In this document: positions 44,541-53,339 of the stretch, piece by piece
Position numbering within the stretch: position 1 is the stretch's first letter
How the letters are laid out: every line of letters begins with the position of its first letter
Assembly: GCF_000373765.1 (NCBI RefSeq)
Contig: NZ_KB892384.1
Location: 32,732 to 96,731 of the forward strand
Length of the DNA: 64,000 bases
Direction: 5' to 3'
From: Legionella shakespearei DSM 23087
GTDB lineage: Bacteria > Pseudomonadota > Gammaproteobacteria > Legionellales > Legionellaceae
Translations under genes and position numbers: made by a program
Notes under the pieces: model-generated
Seen by the model: only the letters and a program-made list of their open reading frames with translations
What the model was told of the DNA's origin: nothing
Databases searched by the model: none

Positions 44541-45666
44541 AATACTCTCTCCCAACACGAGGCTGTTCTTGACTTAAATTCCTTTCTGCCTGGAACAATT
44601 GAAGTTCTTGTTGCGCAAAGAGCTCAACAAGCTGATGGCGAGTGGCCATTTTTATGTCTTCAGGAACGCGCTGTCCATGCGTTAAATAGCTGACGCCTAA
44701 ACCTGACTCTATGACTGCGCTTAATGCGCCGCCCACAGCCAGTGACTCATCGAGTTTGGTTAAAATGCACTGATCCACATGATTTGCCTGATAGCGTTTT
44801 ATGGCATCAATCAGTACCTGATAATGACTGGTAGCCGGAAGTACCAATACCTTGGCTATAGATTGCATATAAGTACTCAATACATGCATTTGCTTTACAA
44901 CCCGTTCATCAGCAGGATTCATGCCTGCGGTATCAATCAAGATCAGCTTTTTGTCACTTAATTGACGCAAGACTCTGGAAAGTGAGACATCGTCCTGAGC
45001 CACACAGACTTTAACGCCAAGAATTTTTCCATAAAGGACTAATTGTTCCTGAGCTGCTATTCGATAAGTATCCATAGTGACCAGGCCTAATTTGTCAGCA
45101 CCGAAACGCAAGGTAAAGCGTGCCGCAATTTTGGCGAGGGTTGTTGTTTTACCGACACCTGTAGGTCCGACAAAAGCATAAACACCGCCTTCTTCTATGC
45201 GGCGTGTGTCACGTATAGGCAATTGTTCAGTCACTTGAGCCAGAATATGCTGCCAGGCTCTTTGCTGGTTTAAATCCGGGCGCACTGAACGTGCCCACAT
45301 GGCAGCGGTAGTATGACTCACGCCCAGGTACAATAATTTTTGCAGTAAGACAGTATGCAAGGGCTCATTTCCCCCTACAGTGCCTCTCAATTGGGCTTCG
45401 AGCATGCCTCTCAACGTTTGAATTTCCTGTCGCATATCATCAAGTGGCGTCTGATGCATTGGCTTTTCAGTCTGACTGGGTGGTTCTGCTGTAGCAACTG
45501 CTGCCTGTGTAGTGATGATTGATTCATCAAAATCAATTGCAGCAACAACTTCTACCCCTCCGTCCACATTATGACTGGACAAAATAACGGCATCAGGACC
45601 GAAGGTCGCCTTAATTTGTTGCATGGCGCTGCGTGTGTCCGCAGCGACAAAGCGTTTTAATTTCAT
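44527..45666 (-). CDS. flhF: Flagellar biosynthesis GTPase FlhF
   Basis: SRP-family GTPase that places the flagellum at the cell pole. Of 379 residues, the N-terminal basic and linker region is followed by the NG domain with GPTGVGKTT (167-174), DTYRIAAQEQLVLYG, LIDTAGM and TKLDE. A strong AGGAGG site precedes the ATG. Separated from flhA by PAL-B copy 7, which may reduce read-through from the upstream fliM-flhA operon. Confidence 0.94.
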   Translation of the reverse strand: MKLKRFVAADTRSAMQQIKATFGPDAVILSSHNVDGGVEVVAAIDFDESIITTQAAVATAEPPSQTEKPMHQTPLDDMRQEIQTLRGMLEAQLRGTVGGNEPLHTVLLQKLLYLGVSHTTAAMWARSVRPDLNQQRAWQHILAQVTEQLPIRDTRRIEEGGVYAFVGPTGVGKTTTLAKIAARFTLRFGADKLGLVTMDTYRIAAQEQLVLYGKILGVKVCVAQDDVSLSRVLRQLSDKKLILIDTAGMNPADERVVKQMHVLSTYMQSIAKVLVLPATSHYQVLIDAIKRYQANHVDQCILTKLDESLAVGGALSAVIESGLGVSYLTHGQRVPEDIKMATRHQLVELFAQQELQLFQAERNLSQEQPRVGREYYVEN

Positions 45667-45736
45667 AAAGCCTCCTGCCTATGATACTAACTTAGTTAAG
45701 ACTGTCATCAGGGCTGCTAGTCATCACTGTCCCACC

Positions 45737-45826
45737 TCCGCCGTCCCGCGGCTTGTCCGCGGGATCCAGAGATCTAAGTTCGGAGTGAGATTCCTGGATC
45801 CCGCGGACAAGCCGCGGGACGGCGGA
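45737..45826. repeat. PAL-B palindromic repeat, copy 7 (90 bp)
   Basis: Full 90-base copy located in the short gap between flhA's stop and flhF's start. It is the only palindrome interrupting the flagellar array. Confidence 0.92.
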
Positions 45827-45839
45827 ACTCAATGACTCC

Positions 45840-47924
45840 CTATCCCACTGTCCCAATTATCCTTATTTGTTTGTTATCAGGAATTTCCTGATAAGACAAA
45901 ACATGGAAATCATTGGATATGTTACGCACGAATCGTGCCAACACCGATCTGATTCCTGGTTGTACTACCAATACCGTACTTTCCTGTTTCGATTGCTGCT
46001 GCGCTGCAAATTGAGCCAGGGAATGTTGGATCTTGTCCGCCATACCGGGTTCAAAGCTGACACCTGCAGCACCACTGCTTTGTATTGTATTCTGCAATAA
46101 TTGTTCCAACTCTGGTTTTAAAGTAATAATAGGTAACTCTTCATTTAACCCACTGATTTTTTGCGTAATTAGCCGTGACAATGAAATCCGTACCTGGCTG
46201 ATTAAAAACTCCGTCTCTTTGGATTTTGGCGCATTTTCTGCCAAAGTTTCGACTATGGTACGAATGTCAGTTAACGGTATGTGTTCCAGTAACAGTCCTT
46301 GTAACACTTTACTGACCATTCCCAGAGAAAGCCCGTCAGGAACCAGTTCTTTGACCAATTTTGGCGAGCTGATAGCCAGTTTATCGAGTAATTGCTGTGT
46401 TTCTTCATAGCCCAGCAATTGCTGGCTGTTTAAATCAAGAATTTGACTCAGGTGGGTGGCAACAACTGTGGAGGCATCGACCACGGTGTAACCTAAAGTA
46501 TGAGCCTGCTCCTTTTGGTTTTCATTAATCCAGACGGCCTCCATGCCAAAAGCAGGATCCCGCCCCTGAATTCCTTCCAGGCTACCAAACACCTGGCCTG
46601 GATTAATCGCCAGCCAACGATCAGTATGAATTGCCGCCTCGCCCATAATGACCCCAGCCAGACTCAAACGATAATGATTAGGTTTCAAATCCAGATTGTC
46701 ACGGATATGAACTGAAGGAATCAAAAAGCCCAATTCCTGAGAAATTTTCTTACGCACGCCTTTAATACGTGACAGTAAAACACCACCTTGTGCATTATCC
46801 ACCAGAGGAATTAGCCTATACCCCACTTCCAGGCTAATCACATCAACCGGATTCACATCATCCCAGGATAATTCCGTAGCAGTAGGATCAGGAGATTTGG
46901 TCATATCAACTTCATTATCTACTTGTTTTTTAATATTTTCCTTCTCTTGCTTGATAAACAGGTAGGCGATTCCACCCAACCCGCCTGCCAGCAAAAGAAA
47001 AGCGATATGCGGCATGCCGGGGATAATTCCAATCAAGCCTATAATCGCTGCGGCAATGATCAGCGAGCGCGGCTTGGACAAGACCTGGCTAATAACAGCA
47101 TGTCCCATGTTCTGCGCGCTGGAAACCCGCGTTACGATAATTGCGGCGGCGGTTGATAAGATAATGGAAGGCACCTGGGCTACCAGGCCATCTCCTATGG
47201 TTAATAAAATGTAATTATGCAAGGCATCGGACAAGCTCATGCCGTGCTGGAGGATACCAATGATCAGTCCCCCCACGATGTTGATGACCAAGACCAATAT
47301 TCCTGCAATCGCATCCCCACGCACGAATTTGCTCGCACCATCCATAGAGCCGTAGAAATCTGCTTCCTGAGCGACTTCCGTCCGGCGCTTTATCGCCTGT
47401 TCCTGATTAATTAAGCCGGCATTCAAATCCGCATCAATAGCCATTTGTTTTCCAGGCAAGGAATCCAGGGTAAAACGCGCACTCACCTCGGATACACGCC
47501 CCGCACCTTTAGTGACCACCACAAAGTTGATGACAACCAGAATAATAAAGACCACCAGACCCACAGTGTAGTTACCGCCAATCACCACTTCACCGAAAGA
47601 CTCGATGACTTGACCGGCAGCATGGGTTCCATTGTGTCCGTTCAGCAATACCACCCGGGTTGACGCCACATTCAAAGCCAGGCGTAACAAGGTTGCCAGA
47701 AGAATAACCGTCGGAAAGACTGCAAAATCCAAAGGCCTTTCACTGTAAATAACGGCCAGCAGCACAACTAAAGACAGCGCAATATTGAAGGTAAAAAAGA
47801 TATCCAGTAAAAAAGGCGGCAAGGGCAACATCATCATACTGAGCATGATGACCAGCATCAATGGCGTACCTAAGCCCTGACGCATCCAATAGTGTATGTG
47901 ATGCAATGCATTAGTCATTCTCAA
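45840..47924 (-). CDS. flhA: Flagellar type III export protein FlhA
   Basis: Large export-gate component. Of 694 residues, the N-terminal half has about eight membrane helices, with the FHIPEP-family signature GAGRVSEVSARFTLDSLPGK and a following QMAIDADLNAGLI block; the C-terminal half is the cytoplasmic substrate-docking domain. ATG overlaps the flhB stop by four bases. Confidence 0.96.
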   Translation of the reverse strand: MRMTNALHHIHYWMRQGLGTPLMLVIMLSMMMLPLPPFLLDIFFTFNIALSLVVLLAVIYSERPLDFAVFPTVILLATLLRLALNVASTRVVLLNGHNGTHAAGQVIESFGEVVIGGNYTVGLVVFIILVVINFVVVTKGAGRVSEVSARFTLDSLPGKQMAIDADLNAGLINQEQAIKRRTEVAQEADFYGSMDGASKFVRGDAIAGILVLVINIVGGLIIGILQHGMSLSDALHNYILLTIGDGLVAQVPSIILSTAAAIIVTRVSSAQNMGHAVISQVLSKPRSLIIAAAIIGLIGIIPGMPHIAFLLLAGGLGGIAYLFIKQEKENIKKQVDNEVDMTKSPDPTATELSWDDVNPVDVISLEVGYRLIPLVDNAQGGVLLSRIKGVRKKISQELGFLIPSVHIRDNLDLKPNHYRLSLAGVIMGEAAIHTDRWLAINPGQVFGSLEGIQGRDPAFGMEAVWINENQKEQAHTLGYTVVDASTVVATHLSQILDLNSQQLLGYEETQQLLDKLAISSPKLVKELVPDGLSLGMVSKVLQGLLLEHIPLTDIRTIVETLAENAPKSKETEFLISQVRISLSRLITQKISGLNEELPIITLKPELEQLLQNTIQSSGAAGVSFEPGMADKIQHSLAQFAAQQQSKQESTVLVVQPGIRSVLARFVRNISNDFHVLSYQEIPDNKQIRIIGTVG

Positions 47925-49063
47925 TCATCCTCTGCTTCACGCGCCAAATCAGGTGGGATAGGCACGTTTTGTAATATTTCGGGTTTGTAGTCATAGCGTT
48001 GTTTGTCACGCAACTGGAATACATAGGCCAAGACCTGAGCCACAGCGACATAAAGCCCTCGTGGAATTTCTGCATTTAATTTGGTAGAAAAATAAATAGC
48101 CCGTGCTAATGGCGGGACTGAAATGATGGGTACTTTATGATCTTTCGCTTCTTTGCTGATCTGAAAAGCGATTAAATCTTTACCTTTGGCCACCACTACT
48201 GGCGCCCTGTTCCCCTTCTTTTTGTAGCTGATGGCCACCGCATAATGGGTAGGGTTAGTTAATATCACATCTGCTTTTGGAACCTCACTCATCATGCGCC
48301 GTCTTGCTATCTCTTGTTGCGCTCGGCGTATGGCACTTTTAACCTCGGGCTTTCCTTCTGTTTCTTTATATTCGTCCCGTAATTCCTGCTTGGTCATTTT
48401 CATCGCTTTGCTGTGCTCATAAAGCTGGAATGGAACATCGACCGCGGCAATTAAAATCAAACTGGCAGCAATGAATAAGAAGGATTTGATAATGATGAGT
48501 GCGCCGCTGCCAATAGCTGTTTCTACAGGAGCATTCGCTAAAGCTAAAAGTTCAGGTACCTCAATCTTTAAAACCAGAACGGCAACACCTGCAACCAGAA
48601 CGAACTTGAAAAAGGACTTGAACATTTCAACAAAACCTTTAAGCGATACCATACGCTTAAGTCCTTTTAACGGGCTTAGACGTGAAAATTTAGGCTGCAA
48701 GGTCTGGCCACTGAAAACCCATCCCCCCATCAGTAATGGAGCTCCCAAAGACAAAAGGAAAATCACCGCCAAAATAGGGACCAAAGCCCAGACACCTGAT
48801 TTGGCCAAAATCAAAAACCGTCCCAGAACAACAGAAGGAGTAATAAGAATCTGGACATCAAATTCAAAAGCCTGCTTCATCATTGCAGCTAATTGATCGG
48901 AAAGATGTTTTCCAAACACAAGAAAGCCAACCCCGGTAAATAATAAAATAACCGTGGCATTAAAATCTTTCGATCGGGCAACCTGCCCTTTTTCCCGCGA
49001 CTCTTTCAGTCGCTTGGCCGAGGGCTCTTCGGTTTTTTCCTGTGACTGTTCTTCTTCTGCCAT
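47921..49063 (-). CDS. flhB: Flagellar type III export switch protein FlhB
   Basis: Export-gate protein that controls the switch from rod/hook to filament export by self-cleavage. Of 380 residues, it has four membrane helices (about 35-210) and a cytoplasmic domain with the autocleavage motif NPTH at residues 270-273 in ADVILTNPTHYAVAISY. N terminus EEEQSQEKTEEPSAKRL is typical. Overlaps fliR by one base (TGATG). Confidence 0.96.
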   Translation of the reverse strand: MAEEEQSQEKTEEPSAKRLKESREKGQVARSKDFNATVILLFTGVGFLVFGKHLSDQLAAMMKQAFEFDVQILITPSVVLGRFLILAKSGVWALVPILAVIFLLSLGAPLLMGGWVFSGQTLQPKFSRLSPLKGLKRMVSLKGFVEMFKSFFKFVLVAGVAVLVLKIEVPELLALANAPVETAIGSGALIIIKSFLFIAASLILIAAVDVPFQLYEHSKAMKMTKQELRDEYKETEGKPEVKSAIRRAQQEIARRRMMSEVPKADVILTNPTHYAVAISYKKKGNRAPVVVAKGKDLIAFQISKEAKDHKVPIISVPPLARAIYFSTKLNAEIPRGLYVAVAQVLAYVFQLRDKQRYDYKPEILQNVPIPPDLAREAEDD

Positions 49064-49833
49064 CAGTGCAGCATCCCTATAATAAAACGCATCCCTTCCC
49101 TGAGGCTTTCAACCATTTGATTGCCTATGCTTGGCAAGCCCACTTTGATAATGACAAAGCCCATTAATAAGGTAATGGGAAAACCTAATGAAAAAATATT
49201 AAGCTGCGGTGCAACCCGAGTCATGATGCCGAAGGACAAACTGACTATAAGCAGCGACAGAATTGCAGGAATGGAAATCAGCACCGCTTCTTTAAACATC
49301 CAGCCAGAAAACATAATGATGTTCCAGACCATAGAGTTATCCAGTGGCACCTGGCCGACAGGCATAAGGCGAAAACTGTCTATCAGGGCTTCCAGAAGAG
49401 CCAAATGGCCATTTAAAGCCAGGAAGGTTAAAGTAATCATCATCAGATAAAACTGGCTCACCAATGGCACACTGGCTTTACTGGCCGGATCAACCATTAC
49501 AGCAAATCCCAAACCGGCCTGCATGGAAATAATTTGTCCGCCTAATATAAATACCTGAAAAACCAGTTGTAAGACAAAACCCATCATCATTCCTAAAAAC
49601 ACTTCCTGGATGATATAAACAAGAAACAGGCCATTGAACTGTTCAAATGACAAATGATGAGGAATAAACGAAGCGCAGGTTAAGCTCAAAGCGCAAATGA
49701 AAAATACTTTTATCCGACGGGGCATCAGCACAGAAGAAAACACAGGAACAGTCAGCATCAAACCGCCAATACGTCCCATGGGCCAAATCACCTGGCTAAA
49801 CACACGTATCATTGTCTGATAATCCAGATTCAT
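49063..49833 (-). CDS. fliR: Flagellar type III export protein FliR
   Basis: Membrane component of the export gate formed with FliP and FliQ. The 256-residue product has six predicted helices and motifs such as QAGLGFAVMVDPASKASVPL and RVAPQLNIFSLGFPITLL, both characteristic of FliR. It lies between fliQ and flhB in the standard order. Confidence 0.95.
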   Translation of the reverse strand: MNLDYQTMIRVFSQVIWPMGRIGGLMLTVPVFSSVLMPRRIKVFFICALSLTCASFIPHHLSFEQFNGLFLVYIIQEVFLGMMMGFVLQLVFQVFILGGQIISMQAGLGFAVMVDPASKASVPLVSQFYLMMITLTFLALNGHLALLEALIDSFRLMPVGQVPLDNSMVWNIIMFSGWMFKEAVLISIPAILSLLIVSLSFGIMTRVAPQLNIFSLGFPITLLMGFVIIKVGLPSIGNQMVESLREGMRFIIGMLH

Positions 49834-49842
49834 CTCTAGTCC

Positions 49843-50112
49843 CTAACCAATCAAATAGGGGATATTGGTTATCAAAGAATCAGTGTAATTCACTAAAGTC
49901 TTGAGTAACCAGGGGCCTGCAAATACCAATACTAAAAAGGTAATAAATAATTTGGGGATAAAACTTAAGCTGGCTTCGTTAATTTGAGTGGCTGCCTGGA
50001 ACATAGCAACAACCAATCCCAAAACCAGACCTGGAATAATTAAAACAGACAACAGAAGTAACATGACGTAAACGCTTTCACTAAAAAGAGAGACAACGGT
50101 TTCCGGGGTCAT
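49843..50112 (-). CDS. fliQ: Flagellar type III export protein FliQ
   Basis: Small two-helix export-gate subunit of 89 residues. It starts MTPETVVSLFSESVYVMLLL, and AATQINEASLSFIPKL is the family signature between the helices. The frame is open further upstream, but that part overlaps fliP and does not fit the family, so the ATG at 50112 is used. Confidence 0.95.
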   Translation of the reverse strand: MTPETVVSLFSESVYVMLLLLSVLIIPGLVLGLVVAMFQAATQINEASLSFIPKLFITFLVLVFAGPWLLKTLVNYTDSLITNIPYLIG

Positions 50113-50120
50113 AGCGTCTC

Positions 50121-50870
50121 CTAGGTCATGGCAAAACTTGAGGCAAGAGATCCCAATACAAGGGTCCAACCATCCACCATCACAAACAGCATAATTTTAA
50201 AAGGCAATGAAATAATCAAGGGCGAAAGCATCATCATACCCATGGCCATCAGGACGCTTGAAACCACAAGGTCGATAATTAAAAAAGGCAAAAATAAAAT
50301 AAATCCTATTTGGAAGGCAGTCTTGAGCTCACTGGTTATAAATGCAGGAATGATGACACTCATGGGTACATCATCAAGAGTTGCCGGTTTATTTTGAGCA
50401 AATTTTTCAAATAAGGACAAATCATTCTTTCTGGTCTGATTCAACATGAACTCGCGTAATGGTTTCTGGGCATTTGCCAAAGCCTGGGGAAATTCCATTT
50501 TCTCTGCCATATACGGCTGGATGGCGTTTTCATTAATGCTGCTGAACACAGGCGCCATCACAAAGTAGGTCATAAACAAAGCGATTCCTATTAATATCTG
50601 ATTGGTAGGAGTCTGAGCCATACCTATAGCCTGCCGTAAAATTGACAGTACTATAATGATCCGAGTAAATGCGGTCATGGCCATCAATAAACCCGGTAGA
50701 ACGCTTAACAGCGTCATGAAAATTAAAATTTGCAAATTGACGCTGTAGGATTGTGTGCCATTTGCTCCTGGTGTAACGGTTACGGCAGGCAGGGAAAGAG
50801 GAGATGCCTGGGAGACCAGAGGTAAGATGCTAAGAACCAGAATTAAAAGAGTAACATGCTTCAATTTCAT
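50121..50870 (-). CDS. fliP: Flagellar type III export protein FliP
   Basis: Export-gate protein of 249 residues with a cleavable signal peptide (about 1-22) and four further helices. Conserved blocks include [40 protein letters not shown] and [20 protein letters not shown]. Overlaps fliO by four bases. Confidence 0.96.
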   Translation of the reverse strand: MKLKHVTLLILVLSILPLVSQASPLSLPAVTVTPGANGTQSYSVNLQILIFMTLLSVLPGLLMAMTAFTRIIIVLSILRQAIGMAQTPTNQILIGIALFMTYFVMAPVFSSINENAIQPYMAEKMEFPQALANAQKPLREFMLNQTRKNDLSLFEKFAQNKPATLDDVPMSVIIPAFITSELKTAFQIGFILFLPFLIIDLVVSSVLMAMGMMMLSPLIISLPFKIMLFVMVDGWTLVLGSLASSFAMT

Positions 50871-51277
50871 TTTGCGGTTTTCCCAATAGCCGATTTAAGA
50901 AGCTCAGAAAAAGCCGGTTTATTTTCACCATCAAAACCAGCGGGTAACTGTTCGCCAAAATCATGTATCAGAGTAATTGTTCCGGTACTTACGCCCATGA
51001 GCAAATAACGAGAACTGACTTTCATCAGCACCAGACGTTCTTTAGGGCCCAAATGGATACTGGCAATGGATTGAAAGCCTTTGGCAGAACCTAAATTCAC
51101 TCCTTGCAGGCGCTTTACCAGCCATGACAAGACAAGAATGATAAGCAAAACAAGGAGTAAGCCACCTATCACACGTGTCAGCTCACCATGCGTTATCCTA
51201 TTGGGACTCTCAGCCGGAAGCGCACAAACTACAGTGCTCATCAGGCCCAGTATCAAATAGTATGCTGTTTTTATCAT
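50867..51277 (-). CDS. fliO: Flagellar protein FliO
   Basis: Bitopic membrane protein that assists FliP assembly. The 136-residue product has a signal-like N terminus, one membrane helix (about 35-52, [17 protein letters not shown]), and a C-terminal domain with [20 protein letters not shown], typical of FliO. Overlaps fliN by four bases. Confidence 0.92.
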   Translation of the reverse strand: MIKTAYYLILGLMSTVVCALPAESPNRITHGELTRVIGGLLLVLLIILVLSWLVKRLQGVNLGSAKGFQSIASIHLGPKERLVLMKVSSRYLLMGVSTGTITLIHDFGEQLPAGFDGENKPAFSELLKSAIGKTAK

Positions 51278-51603
51278 CTGAGTCGCTTAATCCGCTCAGC
51301 TTTGCTGACGATATCAGTCAATCTCACGCCGAACTTGTCGTTGACAACCACTACCTCACCATGTGCAACCAAAGTGCCATTGACCAGAACATCCAGAGGA
51401 TCGCCTGCCAAGCGGTCAAGAGCAACAATTCCGCCCTGATTCAATTGCAGCAAATTACGGATGGTCATCTTGGTACGGCCAATTTCTACAGTAACGGATA
51501 CTGGAATATCTAAAATCAATTCCATTTTTTCACTATCAGCATCCGTCGCCAGGTTGGCATTTGGATTTGTCGGTTCATTGACGGTTTCTTGTGCTTGAGT
51601 CAT
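51274..51603 (-). CDS. fliN: Flagellar motor switch protein FliN
   Basis: C-ring component. The 109-residue product has an acidic N terminus and the SpoA domain (DIPVSVTVEIGRTKMTIRNL, GDPLDVLVNGTLVAHGEVVV, FGVRLTDIVS). It lies 9 bases downstream of fliM. Confidence 0.95.
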   Translation of the reverse strand: MTQAQETVNEPTNPNANLATDADSEKMELILDIPVSVTVEIGRTKMTIRNLLQLNQGGIVALDRLAGDPLDVLVNGTLVAHGEVVVVNDKFGVRLTDIVSKAERIKRLR

Positions 51604-51612
51604 CCCTATCCC

Positions 51613-52677
51613 CTAGTAACTTATATTTTTTATTATTTTTAAAGCACGCTTTTCATTAGCACTGCCTAAAGTTGCGGTAAAACTTGGTGTTCCTTCAATA
51701 TCCAGAGTCACAATTTCACTCATTTCCATAGGAATGAAATCACCTGCTTGCCAGGACATGACTTTACCCAAAGTACTCATGGTTTGCGCCATTGCAGCAC
51801 TGATGGTTAACTCGACATCCATTAATTCTTCACGTAAGGATTTTATCCAGTTGGGATCTATCTCATCATCAGGACGTGATGCCCCTAACTCCAATTGTTG
51901 TTTAATCGGCTCAACCATGGAATAAGGCAGAATGAAATAAAAAGTCCCGGTTTCTTTACCAAAATTCAGGGAAAAACGGGCAACCAATAACATTTCTTCG
52001 GGCTCAGCAATATTCACCAGCTGAGGATTGGTTTCTTCATTCACTTTTAATATATCAAGGTGAATAATAGGTTCCCAGGCATGCACGAGATTAGTTATCA
52101 GTTTTTTGGTGACTACATCCATGACTCTGAGCTCTGTTGCCGTAAAATCAGTTTTGTCCTTTTGGGCGTAAAACTGGGAACTGCCGCCAAAATAGTAATC
52201 CACCAGATCATAAACAAAGGTACTGTCAAAAAGGATAATCGCCTTGCCACGCAAAGGTTTGAATTTGTAAATGCTCATTAAACTGGGATTGGGCAAATTG
52301 CCCATAAACTCTCGGTGCTTTACAAAAAGCAGGGGATCTTGTTTTATTTCAAAATCCTTGGCTGTCAACTGATAAATATCGGTGGTGAAGTTTCTGATAA
52401 CCCGGTCATATATTTTATCCAGTACAGGCAACTGTCCTTTAACAATTCGTTCCTGGCCAGTAAAGCTAAGGGTTTTTACACCGGTTTCAGCAGCGTCTAT
52501 AGCAGATTCATCCAGACCAGAAGGCTCTTCAAGCGACCGGGTTTTTGTCTTCTTTTTTCCGGTTTTTTCTGGTTCAGGTGCTGCTGCAACTTCCGAAGAC
52601 TCCTCCTCAGTGGAGTCATCAACCGATTCGAGCAGAGCATCTATCTCTTCTTGTGATAAAACATCTTTCTCGGCCAT
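51613..52677 (-). CDS. fliM: Flagellar motor switch protein FliM
   Basis: C-ring protein that couples stator torque to the rotor and normally binds CheY-P. The 354-residue product has the N-terminal segment DVLSQEEIDALLESV, which in other bacteria binds phospho-CheY, although no che genes lie here; an acidic, lysine-rich linker; the middle CheC-like domain; and a C-terminal FliN-like SpoA domain. It is the first gene of the fliMNOPQR-flhBA operon, behind a sigma-54 promoter. Confidence 0.95.
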   Translation of the reverse strand: MAEKDVLSQEEIDALLESVDDSTEEESSEVAAAPEPEKTGKKKTKTRSLEEPSGLDESAIDAAETGVKTLSFTGQERIVKGQLPVLDKIYDRVIRNFTTDIYQLTAKDFEIKQDPLLFVKHREFMGNLPNPSLMSIYKFKPLRGKAIILFDSTFVYDLVDYYFGGSSQFYAQKDKTDFTATELRVMDVVTKKLITNLVHAWEPIIHLDILKVNEETNPQLVNIAEPEEMLLVARFSLNFGKETGTFYFILPYSMVEPIKQQLELGASRPDDEIDPNWIKSLREELMDVELTISAAMAQTMSTLGKVMSWQAGDFIPMEMSEIVTLDIEGTPSFTATLGSANEKRALKIIKNISY

Positions 52678-52752
52678 AAGCAGTCCATTCGCATCCAGGT
52701 ACCTGAATTCTTCGTGAACTCAGGGCATTAATCGTTTTTATGAATTGTCCCA

Positions 52753-52768
52753 TGCAAAGCTCATGCCA
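52753..52768 (-). promoter_or_regulatory. Sigma-54 promoter of the fliM operon
   Basis: On the minus strand TGGCAT-GAGCT-TTGCA (positions 52768 to 52753) has the -24 GG and -12 GC elements with exact five-base spacing of the RpoN consensus TGGCAC-N5-TTGCA. Expected transcription start is near 52741, about 64 bases before fliM. Confidence 0.82.
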
Positions 52769-52840
52769 TCTAAAAATAGATTTATAAATCAATAGCCTGC
52801 GCTTTCGTTACATTCTAATTTGTCATAGAACAGAGGTTTC

Positions 52841-52856
52841 TGTCAATCGATTGACA
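52841..52856. promoter_or_regulatory. FleQ-like operator
   Basis: Perfect 16-base palindrome TGTCAATCGATTGACA, matching the FleQ/FlrA box GTCAAT-NN-ATTGAC. It lies about 108 bases upstream of the predicted sigma-54 start, a distance fitting an enhancer-binding activator. Confidence 0.75.
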
Positions 52857-52969
52857 AAAGTAGTATGCAGCAACGGCTCTCTCTTTTATTTAATCTCTTG
52901 GACGATAGGTTAATAGACTATATAATTCACAGTATTAAGTAAGAAATAAGGGATTGATTCAAAATAGGC

Positions 52970-53304
52970 GTAGCCTTGATTACGCTATCGCTCTGAGTGA
53001 TCCTCTCATATTGAGTATCACTCAGAACTATGCAGGATCGCCTTCCCCTCTCCGGGGGAAGGTGCCCGACAGGGCGGATGGGGGGATCAAAAAAGGAGTT
53101 TCTATCAAATAGACCATTTTGTTTTAGAGCTTTCTACCTTAAATGAGTTCTCTTTTTGATCCCCCCACCCGCCCTGTCGGGCACCCTCCCCCGGAGGTGG
53201 AGGGGCTACTTGCGCTGATCATCCTGCTTATTTGCATCTTTTTACAGGTTAAAATTATGAGAGGATCACTCAGCGCTAGCGCTGCATCAAGGCTACAGTT
53301 TTTT
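52970..53304. repeat. PAL-F: large nested inverted repeat
   Basis: Outer arms (about 52974-53013 and 53263-53304) read TAGCCTTGAT...CTGAGTGATCCTCTCATA and its complement with several mismatches. Inner arms (about 53042-53101 and 53152-53211) carry GTGCCCGACAGGGCGG and the complement CCGCCCTGTCGGGCAC. The whole lies in the gap between the divergent fliM operon and the second MltA gene. Confidence 0.82.
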
Positions 53305-53339
53305 ATATATTTAACCAGCAACTAAAGGAAAGAATACCC

